A DNA stretch of 11,445 nt from an uncultured Hyphomicrobiales bacterium (GTDB taxonomy: Bacteria; Pseudomonadota; Alphaproteobacteria; Rhizobiales; Beijerinckiaceae). The stretch lies in the NCBI GenBank assembly GCA_903932565.1, contig CAIZGQ010000629.1:1-11445 (forward strand). Direction: 5' to 3'. The stretch's first letter is position 1, and each line of letters opens with the position of its first letter. Positions 1 to 6,868 of this stretch are shown here, piece by piece. A program made the translations under genes and the position numbers. The notes under the pieces are model-generated. The model made no database searches and had not been told where the DNA came from. It saw only the letters and a list, made by a program, of their open reading frames with translations.

Positions 1-2
1 CA

Positions 3-557
3 GGTGATGCCGGCCGCGGCTTTGCTGTCGTTGCGCAGGAAGTGCGCGCGCTCGCTCAGCGCTCGGCCGAGGCAGCCAAGGAAATCAAGACATTGATTTC
101 CACATCGACCGAGCAGGTTGATCGCGGCGTGCGCTTGGTAGGGGAGACCGGCAAATCACTGGAGCGCATTCTCGCCCAGGTGATCGACATCAGCGGGATC
201 GTCTCCAACATCGCGGCAGGCACAAAAGAACAAGCCATCGCGATGACATCGATCAACACGGCTGTCGCGCAGATGGACCGTGGGACGCAGGAAAATGCTG
301 CAATGGTCGAGCAGTCCACTGCCGCCACGCACAATCTGGCGGAACAGGTCAGAAAGCTCTCTGATTTGACAGCGATCTTCAATCTTGAGGACGTCAGCGC
401 GACGCCGACCATGCGCCGATCAGCCCAGCGTGCAGAGCCGCCCGCGCGTTCAACCACACGGCCAGTGCAGGCCATGAAAACGACCGGCCGTGGCGGCGCT
501 GCGTCAAAGCCAGTTTCGAAATCTGGTTCAGCGCAACCGGAATGGGCTGATTTCTAG
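3..557 (+). CDS. Methyl-accepting chemotaxis protein, C-terminal part (5' truncated by window edge)
   Basis: The reading frame is open from base 3 and shows the last 184 residues of a chemoreceptor. It opens with the near-invariant hairpin tip of the cytoplasmic signalling domain (GDAGRGFAVVAQEVRALAQR), which contacts CheA and CheW. A long alanine-, glutamine- and serine-rich coiled coil follows (EAAKEIKTLI, then the return helix GTKEQAIAMTSINTAVAQMD and STAATHNLAEQVRKL), including likely methylation-helix segments. After about residue 125 of the visible part the chain becomes a Pro/Ala/Arg/Ser/Lys-rich flexible tail ending in EWADF. That ending fits the x-aromatic-x-x-aromatic pentapeptide that tethers CheR/CheB in some receptors. 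The ligand-binding and membrane regions lie outside the window, so the signal sensed is unknown. A terminator follows 35 nt after the stop, so this gene ends its transcription unit. Confidence 0.95.
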   Translation, partial: GDAGRGFAVVAQEVRALAQRSAEAAKEIKTLISTSTEQVDRGVRLVGETGKSLERILAQVIDISGIVSNIAAGTKEQAIAMTSINTAVAQMDRGTQENAAMVEQSTAATHNLAEQVRKLSDLTAIFNLEDVSATPTMRRSAQRAEPPARSTTRPVQAMKTTGRGGAASKPVSKSGSAQPEWADF

Positions 558-591
558 ACACGCGATGGTCTGATCTTTCTCAAAACAGAAC

Positions 592-627
592 AAGCCGCAG
601 ATTGCCAAAGCAACCTGCGGCTTTTTT
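592..627 (+). terminator. Rho-independent terminator after the MCP gene
   Basis: A 9-bp perfect stem (AAGCCGCAG at 592-600 with CTGCGGCTT at 615-623) encloses a 14-nt loop and runs straight into a T tract (TTTTTT, 622-627). It ends the MCP transcript. Read on the minus strand the same stem is followed by a weaker U-rich stretch (GTTCTGTTTT), so it may also stop the oppositely oriented ABC operon, whose last gene ends at 650. Confidence 0.85.
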
Positions 628-649
628 AAGTTTTGAATGCGAACCAGTC

Positions 650-1855
650 TCAGCCAGCCGGGCAATCAAGAGCGGGATGCTGGTCGAACAGGTTCCATTT
701 CAGGTCGCGAATTTCGATAATGAAACCCGGCAATTGCGCATCGCGCGCGGCATTGAAGCAGGTGTTGTCACCTGTCACGCCGGTAAAGCGAATTCCCTTG
801 AGCGCGTCACGCACCGCAGTTCGCTCTTCCACAACCTTTGCGGGATCGCCGGTGACCTTGGCTTTTTCCATGGCCTGCTTCATCAGGTAGACGATGTCAT
901 AGGCTTGCGCATCGGTATGGTGCGGGATCATCTTGGTTGTGAGCCCGCGCTTCATATTTTCTTCCGCGAACTTCTTTGTGAAGGCACGGGTGAGATCATT
1001 GCGGTCCGACCAATAGCCAGCAGCGATCAGCAATCCATCAGCGTCGCGTCCGAAGAGCTCGAGCGCATTGGGGTCAGCAAAAATCTGGGAGCCGATCACG
1101 CGGCCCGTGAAGCCTTGGCGACGCAGCTCCTTGATGACCTTGCCTGCACTGTCGGGCGTTGCGGCAAGCGCAACAACATCAGGCTTGCGCTCGATGATTT
1201 GGGCAACCTGCGGCGCAACGTCGAAGCTCTTGTACTGGAAGCCGACGGGCTCACCAAATGTGATGTTGTTGGCTTTGAAGATGGCCGGGTAAAATGTCGT
1301 GCCTGAAATGTTCGAGACCCGTTCGTCTGAAACATAGATGATTTCAGCCTTGTCGATCTTGATATTTTTCTTTCGCAGTGTCGCGATCACGCGGCTGAAT
1401 TGTGTTCCCTCATCCGCCGTCAGGCGCCATGCATAAGTGAAATTGCCCGTGAGGCCGGGCTGCGATGCTGCGTTCGGCATCTGCAAAATCCCCAGCCGCT
1501 CGCCGACGGGAAACGCGACAGCCGCCTCACCGGATGAAAACGGACCAATGATGGCAACGGCTTTGTCGTCCGTCGCAAATTTTTGCGTGGCTGTTGCCGC
1601 TTGCTTGGGGTCCGTTCCAGTATCAAACTTGATGAGGTTGATCTTGTGGCCGTTGATGCCGCCCTTGGCATTGATTTCAGCCACTGCAATATCAACAGAC
1701 GTCTCGCTTGCTTCGCCGACAGTCTTCAAGGCTCCCGATTTCACCATGCTGAAGCCGATGGTGATGTCCTGCGCGACCGCAGGCAGAAGCCCCAATGTTA
1801 AAAAGCAAGCCGATGCAGTCAGCGATGTGGTCAGGCGTTTTGAAATCATCATCAT
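650..1855 (-). CDS. ABC transporter periplasmic substrate-binding protein, branched-chain amino acid (HAAT/LivJ) type
   Basis: This is the solute-binding component of the ABC importer encoded immediately upstream. From the preferred ATG at 1855 it has 401 residues, normal for the Peripla_BP_6 family. A signal peptide is clear: basic SKR, a hydrophobic stretch, and a type I cleavage site AVA|QD at about residue 28. The mature part starts with ITIGFSMVKSG and continues with family-typical segments: AVAEINAKGGINGHKI, a lobe-1 pocket region around IIGPFSSGEAAVA, and ASQPGLTGNFTYAWRLTADEG. Two cysteines in the C-terminal 40 residues (366 and 398) could form a disulfide. A longer reading starts at 1861, but that ATG touches the Shine-Dalgarno with no spacer, so 1855 is favoured. 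The gene is last in the operon, about 20 nt after livF. The ligand cannot be read from sequence; this family also binds aromatic acids, amides and urea. Confidence 0.93.
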   Translation of the reverse strand: MMMISKRLTTSLTASACFLTLGLLPAVAQDITIGFSMVKSGALKTVGEASETSVDIAVAEINAKGGINGHKINLIKFDTGTDPKQAATATQKFATDDKAVAIIGPFSSGEAAVAFPVGERLGILQMPNAASQPGLTGNFTYAWRLTADEGTQFSRVIATLRKKNIKIDKAEIIYVSDERVSNISGTTFYPAIFKANNITFGEPVGFQYKSFDVAPQVAQIIERKPDVVALAATPDSAGKVIKELRRQGFTGRVIGSQIFADPNALELFGRDADGLLIAAGYWSDRNDLTRAFTKKFAEENMKRGLTTKMIPHHTDAQAYDIVYLMKQAMEKAKVTGDPAKVVEERTAVRDALKGIRFTGVTGDNTCFNAARDAQLPGFIIEIRDLKWNLFDQHPALDCPAG

Positions 1856-1861
1856 AAGCAT

Positions 1862-1868
1862 CTCCCCT
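1862..1868 (-). promoter_or_regulatory. Ribosome binding site that decides the start of the substrate-binding protein
   Basis: AGGGGAG on the minus strand directly abuts the ATG at 1861 (0 nt spacing) but lies 6 nt from the ATG at 1855. The in-frame 1855 start is therefore the likely one; ATGs at 1852 and 1849 are alternatives. Confidence 0.7.
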
Positions 1869-1876
1869 AAAAGTCG

Positions 1877-2590
1877 TCAGTGCGAAGAATGACCAAAATA
1901 AGCAGCCGCAAGCTGCTCATTGTTCTGCAGATCGTGCGCAGCCCCTGTCAGGGTTGCGCGCCCGAGTTCCATAACAATGCCACGCGAAGCCACTTCAAGC
2001 GCCATCTGCGTGTTTTGTTCAACAAGTAAAATCGCAAGTCCCTCAAGATGCAGGCTTGTGATCAACTCAAACAAGCGTTCAACCAGCAAAGGCGAGAGGC
2101 CAAGCGAAGGCTCGTCAAGCATGATCAATCGTGGTCGTGCCAGGAGCGTGCGGCCAATGGCCAGCATTTGCTGTTCTCCGCCGGAAAGAACGGAGGCCTG
2201 CATGTCGCGGCGCGCGCCCAGATTTGGAAAGCGCTCATAGATGCCGTTGATATCACGTGCGACATCTGAATCGCTTCTGCAATAGGCACCCATTTGCAGG
2301 TTTTCATGAACCGTCAGGCTGATCGCGATCTGACGCCCTTCGGGCACAAGTGACAGACGACGCCGCAGGCGCTGCGGTGGTGACAGTTTCGTGATGTCCT
2401 CGCCGTTGAAGATGACGCGTCCGCCCGATGATGGTGTCAGGCCCTGCAGCGCGCGCAGGAGCGAGGTTTTGCCGGCACCGTTGCTGCCGAGCACGGTGAT
2501 GCATTCATCCTGCGCAACGCCAAAGGAGAGTGCTTTGACGGCATGTGTTCGCCCGTAGCGGACATCAAGGGATTCAACTTCAAGCAGCAC
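1877..2590 (-). CDS. livF: ABC transporter ATP-binding protein LivF
   Basis: One of the two cytoplasmic ATPases powering the HAAT-type importer. From the GTG at 2590 it is 237 residues, the usual LivF length. Visible motifs are Walker A GSNGAGKT (35-42), the Q-loop region VPEGRQ (82-87) diagnostic of LivF, the ABC signature LSGGEQQ (135-141), Walker B LIMLDE (155-160) and LLVEQN, where LivF proteins carry Gln in place of the switch His. A longer frame open to 2680 would add about 30 residues with no family similarity and overlap livG by 100 nt. The GTG at 2590 has a GGAGG Shine-Dalgarno and overlaps the livG end by 11 nt, which suggests translational coupling. Confidence 0.93.
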   Translation of the reverse strand: MLLEVESLDVRYGRTHAVKALSFGVAQDECITVLGSNGAGKTSLLRALQGLTPSSGGRVIFNGEDITKLSPPQRLRRRLSLVPEGRQIAISLTVHENLQMGAYCRSDSDVARDINGIYERFPNLGARRDMQASVLSGGEQQMLAIGRTLLARPRLIMLDEPSLGLSPLLVERLFELITSLHLEGLAILLVEQNTQMALEVASRGIVMELGRATLTGAAHDLQNNEQLAAAYFGHSSH

Positions 2591-3371
2591 GGTCGCCTCC
2601 GGCGTTGGAGACGCGCCGCGTGCCAAGATAGGCCTCACGCACAGCGGGATCGTTCTGGACCTCACCCGTGGGCCCGTCATAAATCAACCGCCCGAAATTG
2701 AGCACAAGTGTTTCGTCACAGAGGTCATGCACAAACGACATGTCATGCTCGACGACCAGCAGGGTCAGTCCGCTTTCAGCCTCCTCTTTGAGAAAGCTCG
2801 ACAGTTCAGATGTTTCTTTTGGATTGAGGCCTGCGGCGGGCTCGTCCAGCATGAGGAGCTTCGGGTTGCTCATCAAGGCGCGCACGACCTCGATGCGCTT
2901 GCGCGTGCCATAGGGAAGTCCAGACACGGGCCCATCGGGATCAACATCAAGCCCCGCTCTTTTCAATCGATCCTCAGCTGCCTTGCGGGCTTGATTGCCA
3001 CGCATCAAGCCAATTGGGTTGAACAATGCCAGGGGGCCAACGATCTGCGAATGCTGCCCGAGCATCACATTCTCGATCACTGACAGATGCGGCATGAGAC
3101 GTATGTTTTGGAACGAACGCGACAGACCAGCGGCGATGCGCTTGCGCGACGGCAAGTGATCTATGCGCGCGCCATCAAGTGAAATTGTGCCCAAATCCAA
3201 AGGGTAAACGCCGGACATGAGATTGAACAACGTTGTCTTGCCAGCCCCATTGGGACCAATCAGCGCTTTGCGACCACCACGCCGGACCGTGAAGCTGACG
3301 TCCTGCGTCACCATGAGCCCGCCGAAACGCTTCGCAAGGCCGTTGATCTGCAGCATATCCTCATTTGGCAT
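2580..3371 (-). CDS. livG: ABC transporter ATP-binding protein LivG
   Basis: The second ATPase of the importer, 263 residues from the ATG at 3371. Motifs in order: Walker A GPNGAGKT (39-46), the Q-loop region SRSFQNIRLM (84-93), a LivG-type signature LPYGTRKR (152-159) replacing the classical LSGGQ, Walker B LLMLDE (172-177), and the switch histidine in VVEHD (H209). The C-terminal EVQNDPAVREAYLG is typical of LivG. Upstream in-frame ATGs at 3413 and 3392 exist, but only 3371 has a good Shine-Dalgarno (GGGAG, 6 nt away). That start overlaps the livM stop by 11 nt. The 3' end overlaps livF by another 11 nt. Confidence 0.93.
   Translation of the reverse strand: MPNEDMLQINGLAKRFGGLMVTQDVSFTVRRGGRKALIGPNGAGKTTLFNLMSGVYPLDLGTISLDGARIDHLPSRKRIAAGLSRSFQNIRLMPHLSVIENVMLGQHSQIVGPLALFNPIGLMRGNQARKAAEDRLKRAGLDVDPDGPVSGLPYGTRKRIEVVRALMSNPKLLMLDEPAAGLNPKETSELSSFLKEEAESGLTLLVVEHDMSFVHDLCDETLVLNFGRLIYDGPTGEVQNDPAVREAYLGTRRVSNAGGDRAA
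2596..2600 (-). promoter_or_regulatory. Ribosome binding site fixing the GTG start of livF
   Basis: GGAGG on the minus strand lies 5 nt upstream of the GTG at 2590, inside the 3' end of livG. It supports the short LivF over the longer open frame. Confidence 0.7.
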
Positions 3372-4275
3372 GCTGATCTCCCATCCGAGCATCCGGCAGA
3401 TCCGGGCGAGCATTGGGAAGGCTCAAGGCTGACGATGATGGTCGCCGGTGAAACAAAGACGAAATGCGCGCAATGAGCGTTCGCGTGATCATGCCTTCTG
3501 GACGGATGGCCATCATCAGCACGATGGTGACGCCAAACACAACAAAGCGCCACGAGCCGCCAATGCGCAGGGCTTCGGGTATCAAGGTGAAAAATAAACT
3601 GCCGGCCAAAGGACCCCAGGCCGTTTGCGTGCCGCCGATCAGAACAAACAGCAACACGAAGATCGACAGGTTGGGATTGAAATACTGCGCTTCGACGAAG
3701 CTGAAATAATGCGCGTACAACGCGCCCGAAAGCCCGGCCAGCGCGCCGCCGATCGTAAACACAGTGACCTGCATGCCGCGAACATCGACGCCCATGATGG
3801 TAGCAACAGCTTCGTCATCGTGAATGGCGCGGATCGCAAGGCCAAAGCGCGACGCCATCAAAAAGAAAACAAAAAGCGTTGTCAGGACAGCGGCAAGGAT
3901 GAGAACGGAAAGCGGCAGGTAGTCCGGCACGACCATGCCGATGGCACCGCCAAACAAGCTGGTGCGCAAGAGCACGCCAGAGACAACCTGCGCGAATGCA
4001 AATGTCGCCAAGACCATGTAGACGCCACGCGTCCGCAGCACAGGAAATGCAATAAGAAAGCCCACAAGTGCGGAAATGATCATGGCTGCCGGGATCGTCC
4101 CCCAGCCTGGCGTCCAGCCCTGTGTGGACAGGACGGCGGCCGCATAGGCCCCGATGGCCTGGTATCCCGCGCCGCCAAGATTGAGTTGCCCGGCAGCCGC
4201 TGTGACATAAACGCCATAAGCGAAAATCAGGTTGATGCACAGGATCGCAACAATGCCGGACGCGTAGCCGCTCAT
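3361..4275 (-). CDS. livM: ABC transporter permease LivM
   Basis: Integral membrane permease of the importer, 304 residues from the ATG at 4275, with about eight or more hydrophobic segments. LivM hallmarks are GQLNLGGAGYQAIGAYAAA near the N-terminus and the cytoplasmic coupling loop AIHDDEAVATIMGVDVRGMQ, followed by FTIGGALAGLSGALYAHY and LIGGTQTAWGPLAG. The C-terminal 35 or so residues form a hydrophilic Ser/Arg/Pro-rich tail (FHRRPSSSALSL onward), longer than I would expect for this family. The start is the weakest in the operon. The ATG at 4275 has no convincing Shine-Dalgarno, and earlier in-frame starts are a TTG deep inside livH. It is preceded by a 9-codon ORF whose stop overlaps this ATG, so translation may rely on reinitiation. 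A one-base sequencing error that hides a longer N-terminus is the alternative. Confidence 0.9.
   Translation of the reverse strand: MSGYASGIVAILCINLIFAYGVYVTAAAGQLNLGGAGYQAIGAYAAAVLSTQGWTPGWGTIPAAMIISALVGFLIAFPVLRTRGVYMVLATFAFAQVVSGVLLRTSLFGGAIGMVVPDYLPLSVLILAAVLTTLFVFFLMASRFGLAIRAIHDDEAVATIMGVDVRGMQVTVFTIGGALAGLSGALYAHYFSFVEAQYFNPNLSIFVLLFVLIGGTQTAWGPLAGSLFFTLIPEALRIGGSWRFVVFGVTIVLMMAIRPEGMITRTLIARISSLFHRRPSSSALSLPNARPDLPDARMGDQHAK
3378..3382 (-). promoter_or_regulatory. Ribosome binding site fixing the start of livG
   Basis: GGGAG on the minus strand is 6 nt upstream of the ATG at 3371 and lies within the last codons of livM. It selects this ATG over the two upstream in-frame ATGs. Confidence 0.65.
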
Positions 4276-4301
4276 GTCAGCACCAGCGCAGTGTGATTCA
4301 T
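4272..4301 (-). CDS. Nine-codon ORF bridging livH and livM (putative coupling peptide)
   Basis: The ATG at 4301 overlaps the livH stop as ATGA and is preceded, 6 nt away, by GGAAAGGG (4308-4315), a better ribosome binding site than livM itself has. The frame reads MNHTALVLT and stops at a TGA that again overlaps the livM ATG as ATGA. This arrangement is seen directly. A role in translational coupling is inference. It could also be the true N-terminus of LivM separated by a one-base error. Confidence 0.35.
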   Translation of the reverse strand: MNHTALVLT

Positions 4302-5314
4302 AGTTTACCCTTTCCAAGTGCGGCGTGGCCAAACAGGCCGCGTGGGGCAACGATAATCACGATCAGCAGCAGTCCCCAGATGACCATCTCGACGGAATCC
4401 CCGCCAAGGAAATGCACAGACATTGTTTCGGTCAAACCAACGATCAGACCGCCAATGATAGCCCCCCAAATTGAACCAATGCCGCCCAGAACCATTCCAG
4501 CAATGGCTTTTGTTCCAATGTTGTCGCCCATGAACGGTGACACGTCGCCATAATTCACCGTGAACAACGCGGCTGCCAGGCCGCACAACATACCAGTCAG
4601 CAAAAACAGGACTGGAACCACTTGCGTCACCTCAACCCCGAGTAGCGAAGCAATTTCGGGGTTTTCGGCGATCGTGCGAAGGGCTCGCCCGATCTTGGTT
4701 TGTTTCAGGACATACGAGAGTGCGGCCACAACAATCAGCGCACTGACGAGACTGACAATTTGTGGAATGCCAATTACAAGTCCGAAAAGATGCAGATCAG
4801 CTTTGAACGGAACCGGAAATCGTTGCGATTCCGATCCGAATGCGAGGATCACCAGGTTCTCAAAAATCAAAAGAAACCCAAGCGACGACACAAGCGGAAT
4901 GGCGTGTTCTGTCGCATCCCCATGCTTGGCCTTAAAATATCTGTAGGTGAAACGCTCGACAAGGAGAGAGGCGACCGTCGCGACGACGACGCCGCCAAAC
5001 AGCGCAATGAGCCAGCTCCATGATCCCGAAAAGCTGAGCAGACCACTTTTGAGAAGCGCCCATGCAATCATGCCGGTCAGCATGAAAAGCGAGGGGATCG
5101 TAAAATTCAAGAAGTTGAGCACACCGATCGTCAGCGTGAATGCCACAGCCACGATGAGATAAATTGCGCCGAGCATCAGGCCGGAAATGATCTGCTGGGC
5201 AATAACGTGCCCACCCAGAAAAACGGCAAGCGCAAGTGCGATAAGCGCAGCAGACCCAAATGCTGCTTTGATCAGGATGTTTCTCTGAAACGTCACGTCA
5301 GCAGCTGCGGCCAT
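4298..5314 (-). CDS. livH: ABC transporter permease LivH
   Basis: First gene of the ABC operon: an integral membrane permease of 338 residues that pairs with LivM. After a short hydrophilic N-terminus (MAAAADVTFQRN) comes a hydrophobic helix, then the LivH-typical GLMLGAIYLIVAVAFTLTIGVLNFLNF. The coupling-loop region is TKIGRALRTIAENPEIASLLGVEV, followed by LLTGMLCGLAAALF. The block GTKAIAGMVLGGIGSIWGAIIGGLIVGLTE is strongly conserved in LivH proteins. The N-terminus, with an extra transmembrane segment before the canonical start region, is longer than that of E. coli LivH (from memory). A GGAG lies 10 nt upstream of the ATG. The operon promoter must lie in 5315-5540, where a candidate operator is found. 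Confidence 0.93.
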   Translation of the reverse strand: MAAAADVTFQRNILIKAAFGSAALIALALAVFLGGHVIAQQIISGLMLGAIYLIVAVAFTLTIGVLNFLNFTIPSLFMLTGMIAWALLKSGLLSFSGSWSWLIALFGGVVVATVASLLVERFTYRYFKAKHGDATEHAIPLVSSLGFLLIFENLVILAFGSESQRFPVPFKADLHLFGLVIGIPQIVSLVSALIVVAALSYVLKQTKIGRALRTIAENPEIASLLGVEVTQVVPVLFLLTGMLCGLAAALFTVNYGDVSPFMGDNIGTKAIAGMVLGGIGSIWGAIIGGLIVGLTETMSVHFLGGDSVEMVIWGLLLIVIIVAPRGLFGHAALGKGKL

Positions 5315-5441
5315 AACCCATGATCTCCAGCTAGCTTGGTTTGCGTTCTATGGTTGCGTCATTCACTTTGATCAATCCACAGATGGAACAACTTTGAACT
5401 CATCGTTGGTTTTCCCCGCGACATAAAATTCATGGAACGCA

Positions 5442-5472
5442 GGTTCTTTCTTCTTGCGTCCAAAAAAGAACC
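5442..5472. repeat. 8-bp inverted repeat upstream of the palindromic operator
   Basis: GGTTCTTT (5442-5449) is the exact reverse complement of AAAGAACC (5465-5472), separated by 15 nt. Two further pairs can form inside after one mismatch. No T run follows on either strand, so it is not an obvious terminator. It ends 8 nt before the 12-bp palindrome and could be a second regulator site or a leader hairpin. Confidence 0.5.
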
Positions 5473-5480
5473 CCGTCATG

Positions 5481-5494
5481 TTGTCCGGACAAAT
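5481..5494. promoter_or_regulatory. Candidate GntR/HutC-family operator, site 1 (perfect palindrome)
   Basis: TTGTCCGGACAA (5481-5492) is a perfect 12-bp palindrome. Its layout (T-K-GTC-YR-GAC-M-A) parallels known UTRA/HutC-family sites such as the NagR/DasR-type TGGTCTAGACCA. The motif TGTCYGGACAAAT recurs once more, at 7551-7563, in the other divergent promoter region of the cluster. It lies about 50 nt upstream of the monooxygenase ATG and about 170 nt from livH, so it could control either or both. Binding by the GntR protein at 8570-9310 is inference. Confidence 0.6.
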
Positions 5495-5540
5495 ACATTG
5501 TGGCGCTTCGGCGTTGGGTGTCAAGCAGGATACTGAATCG

Positions 5541-6734
5541 ATGCTGCAGAATGTCGTGATTGTTGGTGCGGGGCCCGTCGGCTTGTTGTCTGCCTGCCTT
5601 TTGGTTGACGAGGGCATCAGCGTCACAATCATCGAGGCCGCAGCTGATTTGCCCAGGGATCTGCGGGCTTCCACCTTTCATCCCCCAACGCTCGATATGC
5701 TTGAACGCTTCGGTGTGGTGGACTCGATGATTGCGCAGGGTTTGATCTGCCCAACCTGGCAGTTTCGCGACCGAACAGAGGGCGTTGTTGCTACGTTTGA
5801 GCTTGGGCTTCTCAAGGGTGAAACAAATCACCCTTACCGTTTGCAGTGCGAACAATGGCGCTTGGGTGAGATGCTGCTGGAGCGGCTCAAGACGAAAAAT
5901 CTTGCGACCATCCACTTTGGCATGAAAGCTATCGCGATCCGTCAATCCGCGTCTGGTGTCGAAATCGATGCGGAGGATGCGGATGGCAAAGCGCATATGC
6001 TGACGGCTGCGTTCTGCATTGGAGCAGATGGAATTGGCAGCGTTGTGCGCAAGCATATGAATGTCGAATTCGAGGGGATGACGATCCCCGAGATTTATCT
6101 CACGCTGTCGACAACCTATGATTTTACAAAGGCAATGCCAGATATTTCAAATATCTCGTATATCTCTGACCCCAACGAATGGTTTGTACTGATCCGAACA
6201 GTTGGTCTTTGGCGGGCCTTGTTTCCGGTTGATGCAACACTGACCGATGCCCAAGTCACATCGCCGGAATTGGCAGAAAAGCTTCTGCAGGGCGCGGCGC
6301 ACTTGTCTCATCCGTACGATGTCAAACATCGAACGGCCTATCGGGTGCACGAGAGGGTGGCGACCAAATATGTTGAAAACCGCGTTGCAATTGCCGGCGA
6401 TGCAGCCCATGTGAACAATCCGCTTGGCGGGATGGGACTGAACGGTGGCATTCACGATGCTTATAATCTCGCATCGACTTTGGTCGAAATTCTCAAAGGC
6501 GCGCCGGTTGAGCGACTTGGCCGTTACGAGCGCCAACGTCGAAAAGTTGCACAGGATGTCGTGCAACAAACGTCAATGCGGAACCGGGCCATTCTCAATA
6601 CGCGCGATCCTGCCTCGCGTGCAGCCTATTATGACGAACTGAGACGAACCGTGGACGATCCGGTGGCGCACAAAGCCTATCTCATGAGGACGTCGATGAT
6701 GTCTTCCTTAAAGGACGTGGCGTCCATATCTTGA
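5541..6734 (+). CDS. FAD-dependent aromatic-ring-type monooxygenase (class A flavoprotein hydroxylase)
   Basis: A single-component NAD(P)H-dependent flavin hydroxylase, 397 residues from the ATG at 5541. It has the Rossmann FAD motif VIVGAGPVG (GAGPVG at 9-14) with the ribose-binding acidic residue E32, then RASTFHPPTLDMLERFGV. The DG motif GADGIGSVVR (161-170) and the GD motif GDAAHVNNPLGGMGLN (286-301) complete the three fingerprints of the p-hydroxybenzoate-hydroxylase fold. The start is the codon just before the FAD motif, with AGGA about 10 nt upstream; extending to the TTG at 5454 would cross the operator. Relatives hydroxylate phenols, hydroxypyridines or phenylpropanoids, and the substrate here is not readable. 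It is transcribed alone on this strand, convergent with the amidase. Confidence 0.9.
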   Translation: MLQNVVIVGAGPVGLLSACLLVDEGISVTIIEAAADLPRDLRASTFHPPTLDMLERFGVVDSMIAQGLICPTWQFRDRTEGVVATFELGLLKGETNHPYRLQCEQWRLGEMLLERLKTKNLATIHFGMKAIAIRQSASGVEIDAEDADGKAHMLTAAFCIGADGIGSVVRKHMNVEFEGMTIPEIYLTLSTTYDFTKAMPDISNISYISDPNEWFVLIRTVGLWRALFPVDATLTDAQVTSPELAEKLLQGAAHLSHPYDVKHRTAYRVHERVATKYVENRVAIAGDAAHVNNPLGGMGLNGGIHDAYNLASTLVEILKGAPVERLGRYERQRRKVAQDVVQQTSMRNRAILNTRDPASRAAYYDELRRTVDDPVAHKAYLMRTSMMSSLKDVASIS

Positions 6735-6868
6735 ATTTCGATGTCGACAGGGTCGCGTTGGCTGCAAGCGCTGACGTGATTTTGGAACGAGGGTACGGAA
6801 AGATAATTTTCCAGGTATGAACGATCTTCCAATTCGCAATTTAAAAGTTTGTCGGCCGTCACTCAGAT
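6735..6868. other. Convergent gap between monooxygenase and amidase
   Basis: 134 nt between two gene ends facing each other. I see no convincing terminator. The best hairpin, GGAAA/TTTCC at 6797-6812, is short, AT-rich and lacks a T run. No gene is supported here. Confidence 0.5.

Larger units (their letters stand above)
5315..5540. promoter_or_regulatory. Divergent intergenic region between livH and the monooxygenase
   Basis: 226 nt without a convincing gene separate the ABC operon (-) from the monooxygenase (+). It must hold the operon promoter and probably the monooxygenase promoter. I could not place confident -35/-10 pairs. It contains an inverted repeat (5442-5472) and a 12-bp palindrome (5481-5492), both listed separately. 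An in-frame extension of the monooxygenase back to a TTG at 5454 would cover the palindrome and lacks family-like sequence. Confidence 0.6.

Noticed and set aside
602..1306. 234-codon open frame on the plus strand
   Set aside because: It lies opposite the binding-protein gene, includes the terminator arm near its start, and shows no protein family; the minus-strand frame has signal peptide and family motifs.
3625..4296. 223-codon open frame on the plus strand opposite livM
   Set aside because: Very hydrophilic antisense translation of a membrane protein gene, with no ribosome site or family resemblance.
5298..5321. Seven-codon frame (MGYGRSC) overlapping the livH start
   Set aside because: Spacing to the GGAG is only 3 nt and the frame gives no coupling geometry; chance is sufficient.
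6742..6749. TGTCGACA palindrome in the convergent gap
   Set aside because: It lacks the 2-nt centre of the two operator sites and lies between gene ends, where an operator is not expected.
6797..6812. Hairpin GGAAA/TTTCC as a terminator between monooxygenase and amidase
   Set aside because: Five weak AT-rich pairs and no T run on either strand.
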